Assembly (NCBI GenBank): GCA_029212925.1 | Contig: JARGOB010000003.1 | Location: forward strand, 186,001 to 250,000 | Source of the DNA: Coxiellaceae bacterium | GTDB taxonomy: Bacteria > Pseudomonadota > Gammaproteobacteria > Coxiellales > Coxiellaceae | Reading direction: 5' to 3' | DNA: 64,000 bases | Part shown: one piece after another, positions 32,425 through 43,016 of the stretch | How the letters are laid out: every line of letters starts with the position of its first letter | Numbering within the stretch: the first letter of the stretch is position 1 | Made by a program: the position numbers and the translations under genes | Notes under the pieces: generated by a model | What the model was told of the DNA's origin: nothing | The model's database searches: none | What the model saw: the letters and a program-made list of their open reading frames with translations, nothing else

Positions 32425-35400
32425 GTGAGTACTTTATATTCAAAACTAAATCAAATTAGCATTGAACCAATGCGCGCTGATGAAGCTGAAGCCGCATTGG
32501 CGCGTGTTGTGAAAGAAACAGCGACAATGAGTGAGCTGTCCGGCGTGTTGGGTGTCGAGGGTGGCATGATTACCGCTCTTAGAGATCCTGCTTTAATAAA
32601 ACACCGCTACGATGAAGTTGCAGCAATCATAAATCGCATCTCAAAAACTTTTGGTGATGAACAATATATTATTCAGGCGCATTTAAATAAATTAAAATCC
32701 ATTCTTGCGAAATCGATTGAAGTTGTCTATATGGCTTTTGTCGATCAAAGCAGTGGTCTACCTAGTGTAACACCAGCTGCCGGCGCCGGTGGTGCTCGCC
32801 CAACAGGCTCCGGTCAAAGAAAGCGTGAATATGCTACTGTGCCCGTAGAAACAACGATTAATGTTACAAACGCTGCTGTTAGGGTAGACGGTGATTTGCT
32901 GGGTAAATTAATGGTTGGTGGTAGCAGTAAAATCATGATTACGGGCCGTATCGGACCAGAAGCAGAAATTGTAATGAGGGATTATCAACCTGGCTATATC
33001 ATTATCCGTGGAGAGATAGATGCTGGTGCGAAGATTTCAACCAAGAGACAAAGCATTCTATTGTGTAGCAACGTTGCGGGGCGCGTAAGCGTTAGCTCTG
33101 ACAGTGGCAATATCACCAACCTAAAGGAAGTGGGAGCCGAGACGGTGTTTCAAACCAACGGAACAGTGACTTCATTTGGTAAAACTCAAGCGCGACGTGA
33201 GTCACAGGCAGCATTTGTTTTGCTCACACCTGAAGATGGAGTTAATAACAGCGCAGACGAATCAAAAACAGCCGATAATACAGAGTTGACCTTGCGTTTA
33301 AGCAAAGAACAGCAAGCGGCGATCTTAAAGAAAAGCGGGAGAACGGGCAGGTTATCGATCGACCCGGCAAACACTACTGCGCTAGCTTTAACAGATGGTA
33401 GAGCTCGCACGGTCAAAGATTTGGATGCATCGACAAAAGCACCTGGCAGTGATTCATCACTGTTCGAATCGCTGATAAGTAATGGTAAAGCACTAAAAGC
33501 AGCGGAGAGAGCGAAAGAAGCATTTGAGATTACCAGGCTACAAAGGGTTTTGAAAAGGATTCTTACTGATGCGAAAGAAAAATATTTAGCATCCTATAGT
33601 GTGTTAGGTTATGCCGATAACGCTGATATTGATCGTGCAGGGGGCATGAAAAAGTACAGAGAGCTCATACGTGTATTCAATTCGGACCATTTAAGTGGTG
33701 TGTCTGAAGCTACCACTCAGTTGTTTACAGATATCTTCAGATTGGTAAATGATGCCAAATCACACTTATTAAGCGGTGACGAAAGTCGTTTGAAGTATCA
33801 GCAAAATCAATGTGATGAGTTTTCGCTCTACCGTTGGATTGTTGATGGCTCTCAGGTTTTACGTGACATATTAACGGGTAAAAGCACTACCACAAAAGCG
33901 CCTGGAGAGCGTGCAAAGGATAGTTATGCGGATGCTACAGCTGAAGACGCTGATATACATACAGCTGGGAAAGCACCTGCTGATAAACCGACACGTGAAA
34001 GAATTCAAGGTGCACTAAACAGCTGGGTAGCGCAGCTATTTAAACTAAACTGTTTTGCAGAAAAATATAAATTTGAAGGGACTAAGTTATTTGGTGCTTT
34101 GAATGTCAGTACTATTAACCTCGGCTTCTTGCGTTATCAATATAGCCAGGTTGTTGAGGTTCTCGAATTTATGGGAGAACGCACCAAAGGGCTGAAAGAG
34201 CTTCCTCAGTTGGAAGGCAGGAAAACGATGGCGCTGGGCTTTGCTCAAAAACTTTTGGGTAAATTTGATGAGGCCTATAAGGCATTAGTGGCTGAAAGAA
34301 ATGCACAAATCAGTGCTGAGATTGAAACAGCTAGCTTTGCCGGTTATGCATCATTACATGAAGCGTTAATGACCGAACATGGCAAGGGTATTTTATATGT
34401 CACACAAGAGTCGCTTGCTGCGCAATACACTAGAGATACGTGGAATAAATTGTTAGGTGTGATCTATAATTATTTTTCTGCTAGGGCCGGTAGCCTACAG
34501 CAAAACAACTTGGGTGTTGATCAGCACGTGCTTGATCCAATTCATTTCGACAAACCTTATAACGAGATTATAAATTGTTTGATTTTTAACGCACCAATAA
34601 ACGATAGTTCTATTCGATTGGCTGCTTTGGCCACACGATCAATGGGGCATTTGGGTTATTTTAAACAGATTGAACTGTTTTGTTCTATGGCGGGTCTGAG
34701 GGATTTTGATATTGCTACAGGCGAGCACATTGTGCTCGTTGAGCCTGGAAAAATATCTATTCTGCAATTTATGAATTTTATAAACAGCATTTATCCGGGC
34801 GATGAGGCAATTGCAAAGCTTAAAGCAGAACCGTATAAAATGTTTGATTACTTAAGTTGGGGTGAGATTGAAAAAGAGCGGGCGTCAGTGATTCGATTGA
34901 TACGCGTACTAGAAAAAATCATGTCAAATACTGCGTTAGCGAGTTATCTTTCTGACAATCCCAGTTTCAAGAAAACGTCAGATGCATTTTCCGAGTGTGC
35001 TACACAACTTATTGCAACATTGCGTCTGTCTATATCAGCGCCAGGCAAATTGGTTACAAGGCCGGTTGCTCCAGTAATCACCTCTGTACCGGCACCTACT
35101 CCTGCTCCTGCTCCCGTAGTGGCAGTTGCCGGTGCACGTGTTGATAGTGCAAGCGGTTTCACCACAGCAAGCGGCGTTAATATAATCTGGGATGACAGGG
35201 CTCTTTTATTGCTGCATGGCCCCAGCAATACAGTTAATCTCGGTAAGTTGGAAGGATTTCGATTGGCTCGCGTAGGTGGCAATATTAGCTTTCAAACAAT
35301 GTCTAGAAGGAAGCCTCCTGTCATTGTAGATACACTAGAAGGTCTCCCGTTTAAAAATATTTCGCGAATGAGAGTTTATAAATTTGAAGCTGACTTTCAA

Positions 35401-36114
35401 GATGTGGTTGTTAACTGTGATGTGCGTGGTGACGTATCGATAATTGTTAGTGGTGATGACAGTAATTTATTATTGACGCGACCCATGCATGGCCGTGTAT
35501 TGTGTGCTGATGGCGGTATTTTAGCGCTAGATTTAGTTGCTGGAAAGCTCATTACCCAACAAGGCGGTGCGATACTGGTAGATTATGAGCCACGTCCAGA
35601 TTGTAATGCTGAAATTAATGGTGATTTCTTTCTCTATTCTCAACATGAAGGTGGAGCATCTATTGGTAAAAGAACCTTAGAGTCAAAAAATACTGTGATT
35701 TTGAATAAAAAAGCAACGGTTGAAAAGCTGTCTTATGGTAATGCAAAAGGAACGATTACTGGTGATGGAATAGTACCGGGAGGTTATATTAAATATGTGG
35801 GAAGCACGACTAGTATTGTTGACGGTATAGCTTGCTCTCGGATCGGTCACATTGGAACGCTATTTAGTCGAGGCGGTGGCAGTCACGTAAATGTAATAAA
35901 TAGCACGGTGAAAGGGAGTGTTATAAATGGCGATAAATGGGATGATGATAACTCATTTACTGGGGGCGTTTATAGTGGACCTACGGTCATTGGCTATGGT
36001 AAGGCTACTACATGCTCAGGTGACGTTACACGATCTGTTTATAAGGGCCCTGAGGGTTCATACACGGAAACCGTTGATAACAGGACTGGTGACGTTACAA
36101 GAGTATGGTTTTAA
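32425..36114 (+). CDS. Giant protein with two beta-repeat regions around a helical core
   Basis: The 1229-residue protein is not recognised. About 30-115 is helical. Residues about 145-250 have short Gly/Asn/Asp-punctuated strands (VDGDLLGKLMVGGSSKIMI and similar), as in beta-solenoids or bactofilins. Residues about 300-880 are helical, broken by a charged linker near 490-525. A Pro/Ala linker (APTPAPAPVV near 890) leads to a second, longer beta-repeat region to the C-terminus, Asn/Gly/Asp-rich and ending TGDVTRVWF. There is no signal peptide. GTG 32425 is preferred over GTG 32422 because GAGG sits six bases before it. A secreted structural or adhesive role is a guess. Confidence 0.75.
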   Translation: MSTLYSKLNQISIEPMRADEAEAALARVVKETATMSELSGVLGVEGGMITALRDPALIKHRYDEVAAIINRISKTFGDEQYIIQAHLNKLKSILAKSIEVVYMAFVDQSSGLPSVTPAAGAGGARPTGSGQRKREYATVPVETTINVTNAAVRVDGDLLGKLMVGGSSKIMITGRIGPEAEIVMRDYQPGYIIIRGEIDAGAKISTKRQSILLCSNVAGRVSVSSDSGNITNLKEVGAETVFQTNGTVTSFGKTQARRESQAAFVLLTPEDGVNNSADESKTADNTELTLRLSKEQQAAILKKSGRTGRLSIDPANTTALALTDGRARTVKDLDASTKAPGSDSSLFESLISNGKALKAAERAKEAFEITRLQRVLKRILTDAKEKYLASYSVLGYADNADIDRAGGMKKYRELIRVFNSDHLSGVSEATTQLFTDIFRLVNDAKSHLLSGDESRLKYQQNQCDEFSLYRWIVDGSQVLRDILTGKSTTTKAPGERAKDSYADATAEDADIHTAGKAPADKPTRERIQGALNSWVAQLFKLNCFAEKYKFEGTKLFGALNVSTINLGFLRYQYSQVVEVLEFMGERTKGLKELPQLEGRKTMALGFAQKLLGKFDEAYKALVAERNAQISAEIETASFAGYASLHEALMTEHGKGILYVTQESLAAQYTRDTWNKLLGVIYNYFSARAGSLQQNNLGVDQHVLDPIHFDKPYNEIINCLIFNAPINDSSIRLAALATRSMGHLGYFKQIELFCSMAGLRDFDIATGEHIVLVEPGKISILQFMNFINSIYPGDEAIAKLKAEPYKMFDYLSWGEIEKERASVIRLIRVLEKIMSNTALASYLSDNPSFKKTSDAFSECATQLIATLRLSISAPGKLVTRPVAPVITSVPAPTPAPAPVVAVAGARVDSASGFTTASGVNIIWDDRALLLLHGPSNTVNLGKLEGFRLARVGGNISFQTMSRRKPPVIVDTLEGLPFKNISRMRVYKFEADFQDVVVNCDVRGDVSIIVSGDDSNLLLTRPMHGRVLCADGGILALDLVAGKLITQQGGAILVDYEPRPDCNAEINGDFFLYSQHEGGASIGKRTLESKNTVILNKKATVEKLSYGNAKGTITGDGIVPGGYIKYVGSTTSIVDGIACSRIGHIGTLFSRGGGSHVNVINSTVKGSVINGDKWDDDNSFTGGVYSGPTVIGYGKATTCSGDVTRSVYKGPEGSYTETVDNRTGDVTRVWF

Positions 36115-36402
36115 TACCTAATACACCTTATTAATTAATACACCGCTTTCTTCCATATGGTGCAAAAGGCATTCGGTGATCGCCTGAAATTCCAGGATAA
36201 TCTAACTGCCATTAGTATAGAGTATTCACTCTATCTGTTTGTATATCAATATACAGTGAGTCAATAAAATCAGTAGGTTACATTAAAAATTTGTAATGCG
36301 TTATTGATTTACTTGTTCTACATATATCAAAACATAATACTTCTCTAATATACAAAAAGTACAATATAGTCATGATGTAATAATAGATTGAGAGTGTTAG
36401 TA
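36115..36402. other. Gene-free stretch with two small AT-rich hairpins
   Basis: ATAGAGT/ACTCTAT (36217-36223 and 36228-36234, loop ATTC) is a seven-pair hairpin, followed at once by GTATAT/ATATAC (36241-36246 and 36249-36254). There is no U-tract, so they are not clear terminators; they may be operators or a terminator of weak type. Nothing else is seen in the gap. Confidence 0.3.
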
Positions 36403-37707
36403 ATGGCTAAAATCGATAAGTATATTCGTAGGCTAGATGAATTAAGTACATTTTATGAGACTGGGCAGGTGCCTGCTAAAGATGGCGTGCCAGTAAAGCT
36501 GATGTCTTTAGAAAAAGCGGCAAAAATTGGTGAAAAGATCGATATGGATGCTGCTCATGATGTAAGTAATGAAATCTCCAAAGAGCAGGAGTCTCGGTTA
36601 AGTGCAGCATATACACGCCTACTGACAACTTTGCCAGCTAAAGATACGAAAGCTGAGGATGCCAGTGCCTGGATCAATAATAAATATATTGATAAAACGC
36701 AATTGATTAATATACTGGTAAAGCAAGCATTAGCGGATGGAGATAGCAGTCGTTTAGAAGCAATGATGGATTCGGATCCTACTAGTGTTAATCATGCATT
36801 CTTGCAGTTATTTGCTGGCGATAGAAGCGGATTGCAGAGCCCAAAGTTGACTGCATTAATTAATGTCTTTCAAATGAATACGGAACTTAATCTGCAACCA
36901 GAACAAGCCATTGATTTAGCCTTAAGGCTTGCTAAAGCTGGTAATTTAAGTGGATTTAAAGCCATGCTGAAAGTGTTTCCTTACGATGATAAAACATTTA
37001 AATCAGATGGAATGAATTTACTTCACACTGCTATCAGGCATAACCTTGCTGATAATTATATTACTAGCTGCGTGGATGAGGAAGGAATCAATGTTAATGC
37101 GGTAGATAAAAAAGGCAAAACACCGTTGATGATGGCAGCAAGTCGTGGCCAGGATGAAGTGGTAAAGTATTTGTTGTCGCAAGGTGCAAAGAATTATAAA
37201 ACACCAAGAGGTAAGACTGCCTCTACTTACTATAAGGGTGAGAATGAGGCGGTTAGAGATACATTAAAAAGTTTGCCGGCAGCTCTAGAGCTTCCGCCTG
37301 TTGCCAGAGCTGTAGTAGCGGCTGCCTATTTTGACCCTAAACCGCTTGCAGACACAAGGCCTAAGCATCAAAAAACTCCTCCTCCAGCGGCTGATGAAAG
37401 AAAAGCCAACAAAACACCTCCGACGATTAAAGGTAGAGGGAGAGCGGGTTCAGCAGCAGTTAGTCGTAAGATAGATTTTGGTGGCGAAGGTGCACCTCGA
37501 CCCGCTTCAGCTGGATCGCCTGGTGGGAACTCAGCTTCGCTTTTTAGGGCGGTTAGTGGTTCACCGTTATCAGAAGGTAGCGTTCCAGGAACTCCTCCAG
37601 GTAAGCCAGGCACAAAGTCTACAGCGACAAGCCCTGATATTCGACCAAATGCGAAGGAATTAACGCCAACGAAATTACGGCCTGGTGGTGGTTCACCCGG
37701 TCTTTAG
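36403..37707 (+). CDS. Ankyrin-repeat protein with Ser/Thr-Pro-rich tail, putative effector
   Basis: After a helical N-terminal half, two ankyrin units are clear near 203-265: DGMNLLHTAIRHNL and KKGKTPLMMAASRGQDEVV with YLLSQGA. From about 320 to the end the protein is disordered-looking, Pro/Gly/Ser/Thr/Lys-rich, and has eight Ser-Pro or Thr-Pro pairs within about 110 residues, potential targets of host proline-directed kinases. No signal peptide is present. ATG 36403 is chosen over TTG 36388 because GAGAG precedes it. The end overlaps the convergent hutH stop by four bases. Confidence 0.8.
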   Translation: MAKIDKYIRRLDELSTFYETGQVPAKDGVPVKLMSLEKAAKIGEKIDMDAAHDVSNEISKEQESRLSAAYTRLLTTLPAKDTKAEDASAWINNKYIDKTQLINILVKQALADGDSSRLEAMMDSDPTSVNHAFLQLFAGDRSGLQSPKLTALINVFQMNTELNLQPEQAIDLALRLAKAGNLSGFKAMLKVFPYDDKTFKSDGMNLLHTAIRHNLADNYITSCVDEEGINVNAVDKKGKTPLMMAASRGQDEVVKYLLSQGAKNYKTPRGKTASTYYKGENEAVRDTLKSLPAALELPPVARAVVAAAYFDPKPLADTRPKHQKTPPPAADERKANKTPPTIKGRGRAGSAAVSRKIDFGGEGAPRPASAGSPGGNSASLFRAVSGSPLSEGSVPGTPPGKPGTKSTATSPDIRPNAKELTPTKLRPGGGSPGL

Positions 37708-39206
37708 TTGAATAACTGATGTTTTAGAGTTTTAATATCTTCACTAAATCGTCGATCCTCATCATAATGCGGTACTACCTGTCGAATTTCCGTATGCACT
37801 TTGTGTAATCGTTCCGAAGTCTTTAGTGGTGCTCTAAAATCCAACCCTTGTGCAGCCGCTAATAATTCAATCGCAATAATATTTTCCAAGTTATCGCACA
37901 TGCGGTGTAAGCGACAAGCGCCATGCGTGGCCATCGACACATGATCTTCCTGGTTAGCAGAAGTGGGGATGGTATCTACACTGGTTGGATGTGATAGCGA
38001 TTTATTTTCACTGACCAAAGCCGCTGCGGTGACTTGCGGAATCATAAAGCCTGAATTGATACCGCCATTTTCAACTAAGAAAGCGGGCAGTTGTGAAAAG
38101 TGGGGGTCTACCAGTTGTGCTAAACGACGCTCGCTGATCGAGCCAATTTCAGCGATGACTAAAGCGAGGTTATCGGCAGCAAAAGCAACGGGTTCAGCAT
38201 GGAAGTTACCACCCGATAAAATTTCATTATTGTCTGCGAAAATTAATGGGTTATCCGTTACCGCATTGGCTTCTTGTAGCAGGACGTTTGCCGCATGTTG
38301 CATTTGATCTAAGCAGGCGCCCATGACTTGCGGTTGGCAGCGAAATGAATAGGCATCTTGAACTTTGTTACATTTTAAGTGCGCGTGTCGAATTGAGCTT
38401 CCCTCCAACAATTCGCGAATCATTTTAGCGACTTTGATTTGTCCGGGTTGTTTGCGAATCGCATGAATGCGTTCATCAAATGGCATGGTTGAACCACAAA
38501 TCGCATCCAGGCTCATTGCACCACTGGTTAATGCCCAATCAAATAATTTTTGTGTACGAAACAGTGCACTTAACGCAATCGCAGTTGAAGCTTGTGTGCC
38601 ATTCAATAAGGCCAAACCTTCTTTTGGTACGAGTTGCAATGGTTCGGCGTGGATAAGATTCAATGCCGATTGCGCCGAAATGATGTCGTCATTGTAATAC
38701 ACTTCGCCTTCGCCCATGAGCACACTGGCTAAGTCAGCTAATGGTGCTAGATCTCCACTGGCACCAACTGAGCCTTGAGAGTGAATACATGGAATTAAGT
38801 TTTGGTTAAATAACTTAATCATGGTGTCGATAATAATAGGGCGAACACCGGAATATCCTTGTGCTAATGAATTGAGTTTCAATAGCATTATTAAGCGTGA
38901 TATCTCAGGCGCTAAATAGGCGCCAACTCCAGCAACATGTGAGCGTACCAATTTGGTTTGTAATTCACTTAATTGGTCGCGCGCAATGGAGGTGTGCGCC
39001 ATAATACCAAAGCCGGTATTAATGCCATAGACGGTGTTACCTTCATCAACGATTTGATTAACAGTATCAATTGAAGCTTGTATAGCTTTATAGTGCGCCG
39101 CTTCTAATTGCAATTCATATGCGACGTAATATAGGTTTTTTAATTCTTCAAAGCTGCAATTGCCGGGTACGATATTTAATGTGGTTTGGTGCTCTGCTAT
39201 TTCCAT
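37704..39206 (-). CDS. hutH: Histidine ammonia-lyase
   Basis: HutH removes ammonia from histidine to give urocanate, the first step of histidine breakdown. The MIO prosthetic group forms from Ala-Ser-Gly, seen in [15 protein letters not shown] near 141-155. Other family blocks are [29 protein letters not shown] and [10 protein letters not shown]. The start is ATG 39206, with AGGGA upstream, overlapping the end of hutU by ten bases; a longer reading from 39233 is not needed. It is the last gene of the hut operon. Confidence 0.95.
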   Translation of the reverse strand: MEIAEHQTTLNIVPGNCSFEELKNLYYVAYELQLEAAHYKAIQASIDTVNQIVDEGNTVYGINTGFGIMAHTSIARDQLSELQTKLVRSHVAGVGAYLAPEISRLIMLLKLNSLAQGYSGVRPIIIDTMIKLFNQNLIPCIHSQGSVGASGDLAPLADLASVLMGEGEVYYNDDIISAQSALNLIHAEPLQLVPKEGLALLNGTQASTAIALSALFRTQKLFDWALTSGAMSLDAICGSTMPFDERIHAIRKQPGQIKVAKMIRELLEGSSIRHAHLKCNKVQDAYSFRCQPQVMGACLDQMQHAANVLLQEANAVTDNPLIFADNNEILSGGNFHAEPVAFAADNLALVIAEIGSISERRLAQLVDPHFSQLPAFLVENGGINSGFMIPQVTAAALVSENKSLSHPTSVDTIPTSANQEDHVSMATHGACRLHRMCDNLENIIAIELLAAAQGLDFRAPLKTSERLHKVHTEIRQVVPHYDEDRRFSEDIKTLKHQLFN

Positions 39207-40867
39207 AGGTTTATTCCCTGTTGGTTGGCGCAATCGATGGCTGTGTCATAACCGGCGTCGGCATGACGTAACACACCCATTGCAGGGTCATTAAATAAAA
39301 CGGTTGCTAATCTTTTTGCAGCGGCATCAGTCCCATCAGCAACGATAACTAATCCGGCATGTTGTGAAAAGCCCATGCCAACGCCACCGCCGTGATGTAA
39401 ACTCACCCACGTGGCGCCACCGGCCGTGCTGACTAATGCATTTAATAACGCCCAATCGGATACGGCATCACTGCCGTCTTTCATGCCTTCGGTTTCACGA
39501 TTCGGTGAAGCGACTGAGCCTGAATCCAAATGATCGCGACCAATAACTATAGGTGCATCAAGTTCACCGTTTGCTACCATTTCATTAAATGCTACACCAA
39601 TACGGTGACGATCTTTTAAGCCTATCCAGCAAATGCGAGAAGGCAAACCTTGAAATTGAATTTTTTGTTGTGCCATATCAATCCAGCGATGCAAGCCTGG
39701 ATTATCAGGAATGAGTTCTTTTATTTTTGCGTCGGTTTTATAGATATCTTCAGGATTTCCTGATAACGCTACCCAGCGGAATGGACCAATACCTTCACAA
39801 AATAACGGACGAATATACGCGGGTACAAACCCAGGGAAATCAAATGCATGTGCGCATCCGACTTCAAGCGCCATTTGTCGGATATTATTGCCGTAATCAA
39901 AAGTGGGGATGCCTTGTTGATGAAACGCAAGCATCGCATCGACATGTGTTTTCATTGATTGTTTTGCTGCTACAACTACCGCTTCAGGATTAATTTTGCG
40001 TTGTTCAATTGCTTTTTCTAAACTCCAACCAGCGGGTAAATAACCATTAAGCGGGTCATGTGCGCTGGTTTGGTCGGTCACCATGTCAGGTTTAATGCCG
40101 CGTTTTACCAGCTCCGGTAAAACTTCAGCTGCATTACCTAATAGCCCGACAGATAACGCTTTTTTATTTTTGCACGCTTCATTAATTAGGGCTAATGCTT
40201 CATCCAATGAATCAGTTGAGCGATCTAAGTATTTGGTATCTAATCTTTTTTGGATGTGTTCGGGGTCGCATTCAATCGCAAGCATCGACGCACCTGCCAT
40301 CGTTGCCGCTAAGGTTTGCGCACCGCCCATGCCACCAAGGCCAGCGGTTAATATCCATTTACCTGTCAGGTCACCATTGTAATGTTGGCGTCCGGCTTCC
40401 ATAAAGGTTTCATAAGTGCCTTGTACAATGCCCTGACTACCAATATAAATCCACGAACCTGCAGTCATTTGACCAAACATCATCAAACCGGCTTTGTCGA
40501 GTTTGTGAAAAGTTTCCCATGTTGCCCAATGCGGCACGAGATTTGAGTTGGCAATTAACACTCGCGGCGCATTGTCATGTGTTTTTAACACACCCACTGG
40601 TTTTCCAGACTGGACGATAAGTGTTTCATCGTTTTCTAATTGCTTTAAGCACTCAACAATTTTATCAAAGCTCGGCCAATTTCGTGCGGCGCGACCAATG
40701 CCGCCATAGACCACTAATTCATTGGGGTTCTCTGCCACTTCTGGGTCAAGGTTGTTCATTAACATGCGCAATGCTGCTTCGGTTAACCATGATTTGCATT
40801 CCAGTTCGGTGCCGGTTTTTGCTTTAATGTGACGTTGTTGTACGCGGTCTTGTATAGCTGTAGACAT
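39197..40867 (-). CDS. hutU: Urocanate hydratase
   Basis: HutU converts urocanate to imidazolonepropionate with tightly bound NAD. Family blocks are GIGRAARNW near 55-63, [17 protein letters not shown] (nucleotide-binding), [23 protein letters not shown]-like [10 protein letters not shown] and the C-terminal [19 protein letters not shown]. Its 556 residues match the usual length. AGGAG precedes ATG 40867. The gap to hutI upstream is three bases. Confidence 0.95.
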   Translation of the reverse strand: MSTAIQDRVQQRHIKAKTGTELECKSWLTEAALRMLMNNLDPEVAENPNELVVYGGIGRAARNWPSFDKIVECLKQLENDETLIVQSGKPVGVLKTHDNAPRVLIANSNLVPHWATWETFHKLDKAGLMMFGQMTAGSWIYIGSQGIVQGTYETFMEAGRQHYNGDLTGKWILTAGLGGMGGAQTLAATMAGASMLAIECDPEHIQKRLDTKYLDRSTDSLDEALALINEACKNKKALSVGLLGNAAEVLPELVKRGIKPDMVTDQTSAHDPLNGYLPAGWSLEKAIEQRKINPEAVVVAAKQSMKTHVDAMLAFHQQGIPTFDYGNNIRQMALEVGCAHAFDFPGFVPAYIRPLFCEGIGPFRWVALSGNPEDIYKTDAKIKELIPDNPGLHRWIDMAQQKIQFQGLPSRICWIGLKDRHRIGVAFNEMVANGELDAPIVIGRDHLDSGSVASPNRETEGMKDGSDAVSDWALLNALVSTAGGATWVSLHHGGGVGMGFSQHAGLVIVADGTDAAAKRLATVLFNDPAMGVLRHADAGYDTAIDCANQQGINLWK

Positions 40868-40870
40868 GAG

Positions 40871-42070
40871 TTAGTGGTCTCCTGGTTTGTATCGTTTTAA
40901 ATGTGGGTTATTGGCTAAGCGGTAACTGAGTTCGGATGGATGTTCAAAGTCCCACGCCACAAAGTCAGCTGTTTTACCGATGGCTAACGAGCCGTAAGAA
41001 TGTGCTAAGCCTAAAGCACTCGCGGCATGTTTGGTGACACCTAACAAGGTCTCAACGGGTGTCATACCAAACAAGGTGCATGCCATATTCATCATTAATA
41101 ATAACGATGTGGTTGGCGAGCTGCCGGGGTTGCAATCGGTAGCAATCGCCATTGGTACGTTATGTTGTCGCAATAAATCAATCGGCGGTTTTTTTGATTC
41201 TTTTAAGAAGTAAAAAGCACCTGGTAAAAGCGTGGCAACATTGCTGGCACTGGCCATGGCTTTAACGCCAGCTTCATCAAGGTATTCCAGATGGTCACAA
41301 GACAGTGCACCATATTCAGCAGCCAGTGCTGAGCCACCCAGGTTGTTGAGTTGTTCAGCGTGAATCTTAATAGCCAGCTTGAGATCGTGTGCTGTCTGCA
41401 AGACTTGTTTTGTTTGTGAAAGCGTAAAGCCGATAGATTCACAAAACACATCAACATGATCAGCTAATTGTTGCTCTGCAACGGCAGGCATAACAATACT
41501 ACACACATAATCAATATAAGCTTGCTTGTCTGTGTATTCGGCGGGTAGGGCGTGCGCTCCTAAGAAAGTGGTACGAACAGTAATGGGTAACGTCTCACCT
41601 ATCTTGCGAGCTACGCGTAACATTTTTAATTCGGTTTCTAGGTCTAATCCATAGCCAGATTTGATTTCGATAACGCCAACGCCTTCATTAATCAAATGCT
41701 CAACCCGTGGAAATGACTGAGCTAATAATTCATCTTCACTGGCTGCGCGTGTGGCTTTCACGGTTGAAACAATGCCACCACCTTGTTTAGCAATGTCCTC
41801 GTAACTGACACCCGTTAAGCGCTTTTCAAATTCTTGTGCACGGTTGCCCGCATAAACGCAATGTGTGTGACAGTCGATTAATGCTGGTGTGACCCATTTA
41901 CCATCGAGGTCAATCTCTTTTGAATAGTTATTGGGAAGATCAGTTGCAGGCCCAAGCCATTTTATTTTATTGTCTTCCACCACGATGGCGCCGTTTTCAA
42001 TAATGCCGTAATCATTGGGCTCAGCGCAGGTCACTAAGTTAGCGTTGTAATAAACCATGTGGTTAGGCAT
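40871..42070 (-). CDS. hutI: Imidazolonepropionase
   Basis: HutI hydrolyses imidazolonepropionate to formiminoglutamate. This metal-dependent amidohydrolase shows the metal-ligand motif DCHTHCVYAGNR near 66-76, QGGGIVSTVKATR, EIKSGYGLD, AIKIHAEQLNN and the late ATDCNPGSSP. The length of 399 residues is normal. Its start overlaps the end of hutG by eight bases, so translation of the two is coupled. Confidence 0.95.
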   Translation of the reverse strand: MPNHMVYYNANLVTCAEPNDYGIIENGAIVVEDNKIKWLGPATDLPNNYSKEIDLDGKWVTPALIDCHTHCVYAGNRAQEFEKRLTGVSYEDIAKQGGGIVSTVKATRAASEDELLAQSFPRVEHLINEGVGVIEIKSGYGLDLETELKMLRVARKIGETLPITVRTTFLGAHALPAEYTDKQAYIDYVCSIVMPAVAEQQLADHVDVFCESIGFTLSQTKQVLQTAHDLKLAIKIHAEQLNNLGGSALAAEYGALSCDHLEYLDEAGVKAMASASNVATLLPGAFYFLKESKKPPIDLLRQHNVPMAIATDCNPGSSPTTSLLLMMNMACTLFGMTPVETLLGVTKHAASALGLAHSYGSLAIGKTADFVAWDFEHPSELSYRLANNPHLKRYKPGDH

Positions 42071-43016
42071 ACAACACCTCGCTAATCATATTGGCGGCAC
42101 ACTTGGCAGTTATTTGTTGTTGGTCATGGCAGGGTGATAGCTCTGCAACATCACAACTGACTAGCTTATTGCTGCGTGCAATTAAACGGATCATGTTGCG
42201 AATGTGCCAAGGCGCAACACCGGCGGGATTGACAGCGCTAACTCCAGGTGCAAATGCGCCAGAGAAAACATCCATGCATATCGTCATGTATATCGCATCG
42301 TGTTGATCAATGATGGTTTGTAAGTATTGCATCACCTGCTCTGGTTTCTCGATACAAGCCTGTGCACTAAATTGATTGACCTTATGTTGTTTGGCTGTTT
42401 CATACAGTGCTGGTGTGTTGCTGATAAATTGCGTGCCTAAAATGCTGTAATTAAAGTCGACATCGTGTTGCTGGCAACTGTTAGCTATTTGTAAAAACGG
42501 TGTGCCAGAGCTTCCTTTGCCATCTTCAAGTAATGGCCGCATATCGAAATGCGCGTCAAAATTAATTAAGGCCAAATTGCTGGTTTTGCCAGCATGCTGT
42601 AGGCCTTGGTAGTGACCCCATGCGATTTCATGGCCGCCACCTAATAAAATGGGTTGATAGCCCTGTTTGAGTAATAAGGCAGTGGCTTGTGCTAGAGCGT
42701 GCTGTGCAGACTCTAAGTCGTCATCATTGCAATGGATGTCGCCGGCATCGACAATGTTAAATTGTTTGTGCATTGGTAAATTGGCTAATGCTTGACGCAA
42801 AGCAAATGGACCTTGTGCCGCGCCTATTCTGCCGTGGTTACGCCGTACGCCTTCATCTGAACAAAAGCCTAATAGCGCATAGGTTTTTTCGTTGCAGTTT
42901 GCTATCTTGCTCTGCAGGTCGAGTAAGCGAAGATGCGAAAAAAGCCTTTGGTCTGCATCGTCTTCACGGCCTTGCCACAGTGTTTTATTGGGTGGTGTGT
43001 AGTGATTCAGCGCCAT
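42063..43016 (-). CDS. hutG: Formimidoylglutamase (arginase-family)
   Basis: HutG hydrolyses N-formimino-glutamate to glutamate and formamide. The manganese-binding arginase-fold motifs are visible: GGGHEIAWGHY near 126-136, NFDAHFDMRP near 152-161, and ICMDVFSGAFAPGVS and SCDVAELSP in the C-terminal half. The N-terminus (HYTPPNKTLWQGR) is typical of HutG rather than agmatinase. The start at ATG 43016 lies 32 bases inside the end of the cinA-like gene. Confidence 0.93.
   Translation of the reverse strand: MALNHYTPPNKTLWQGREDDADQRLFSHLRLLDLQSKIANCNEKTYALLGFCSDEGVRRNHGRIGAAQGPFALRQALANLPMHKQFNIVDAGDIHCNDDDLESAQHALAQATALLLKQGYQPILLGGGHEIAWGHYQGLQHAGKTSNLALINFDAHFDMRPLLEDGKGSSGTPFLQIANSCQQHDVDFNYSILGTQFISNTPALYETAKQHKVNQFSAQACIEKPEQVMQYLQTIIDQHDAIYMTICMDVFSGAFAPGVSAVNPAGVAPWHIRNMIRLIARSNKLVSCDVAELSPCHDQQQITAKCAANMISEVLYA

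Noticed and set aside
40083..40404. Plus-strand frames within hutU
   Set aside because: They are opposite-strand shadows of a strongly conserved gene.
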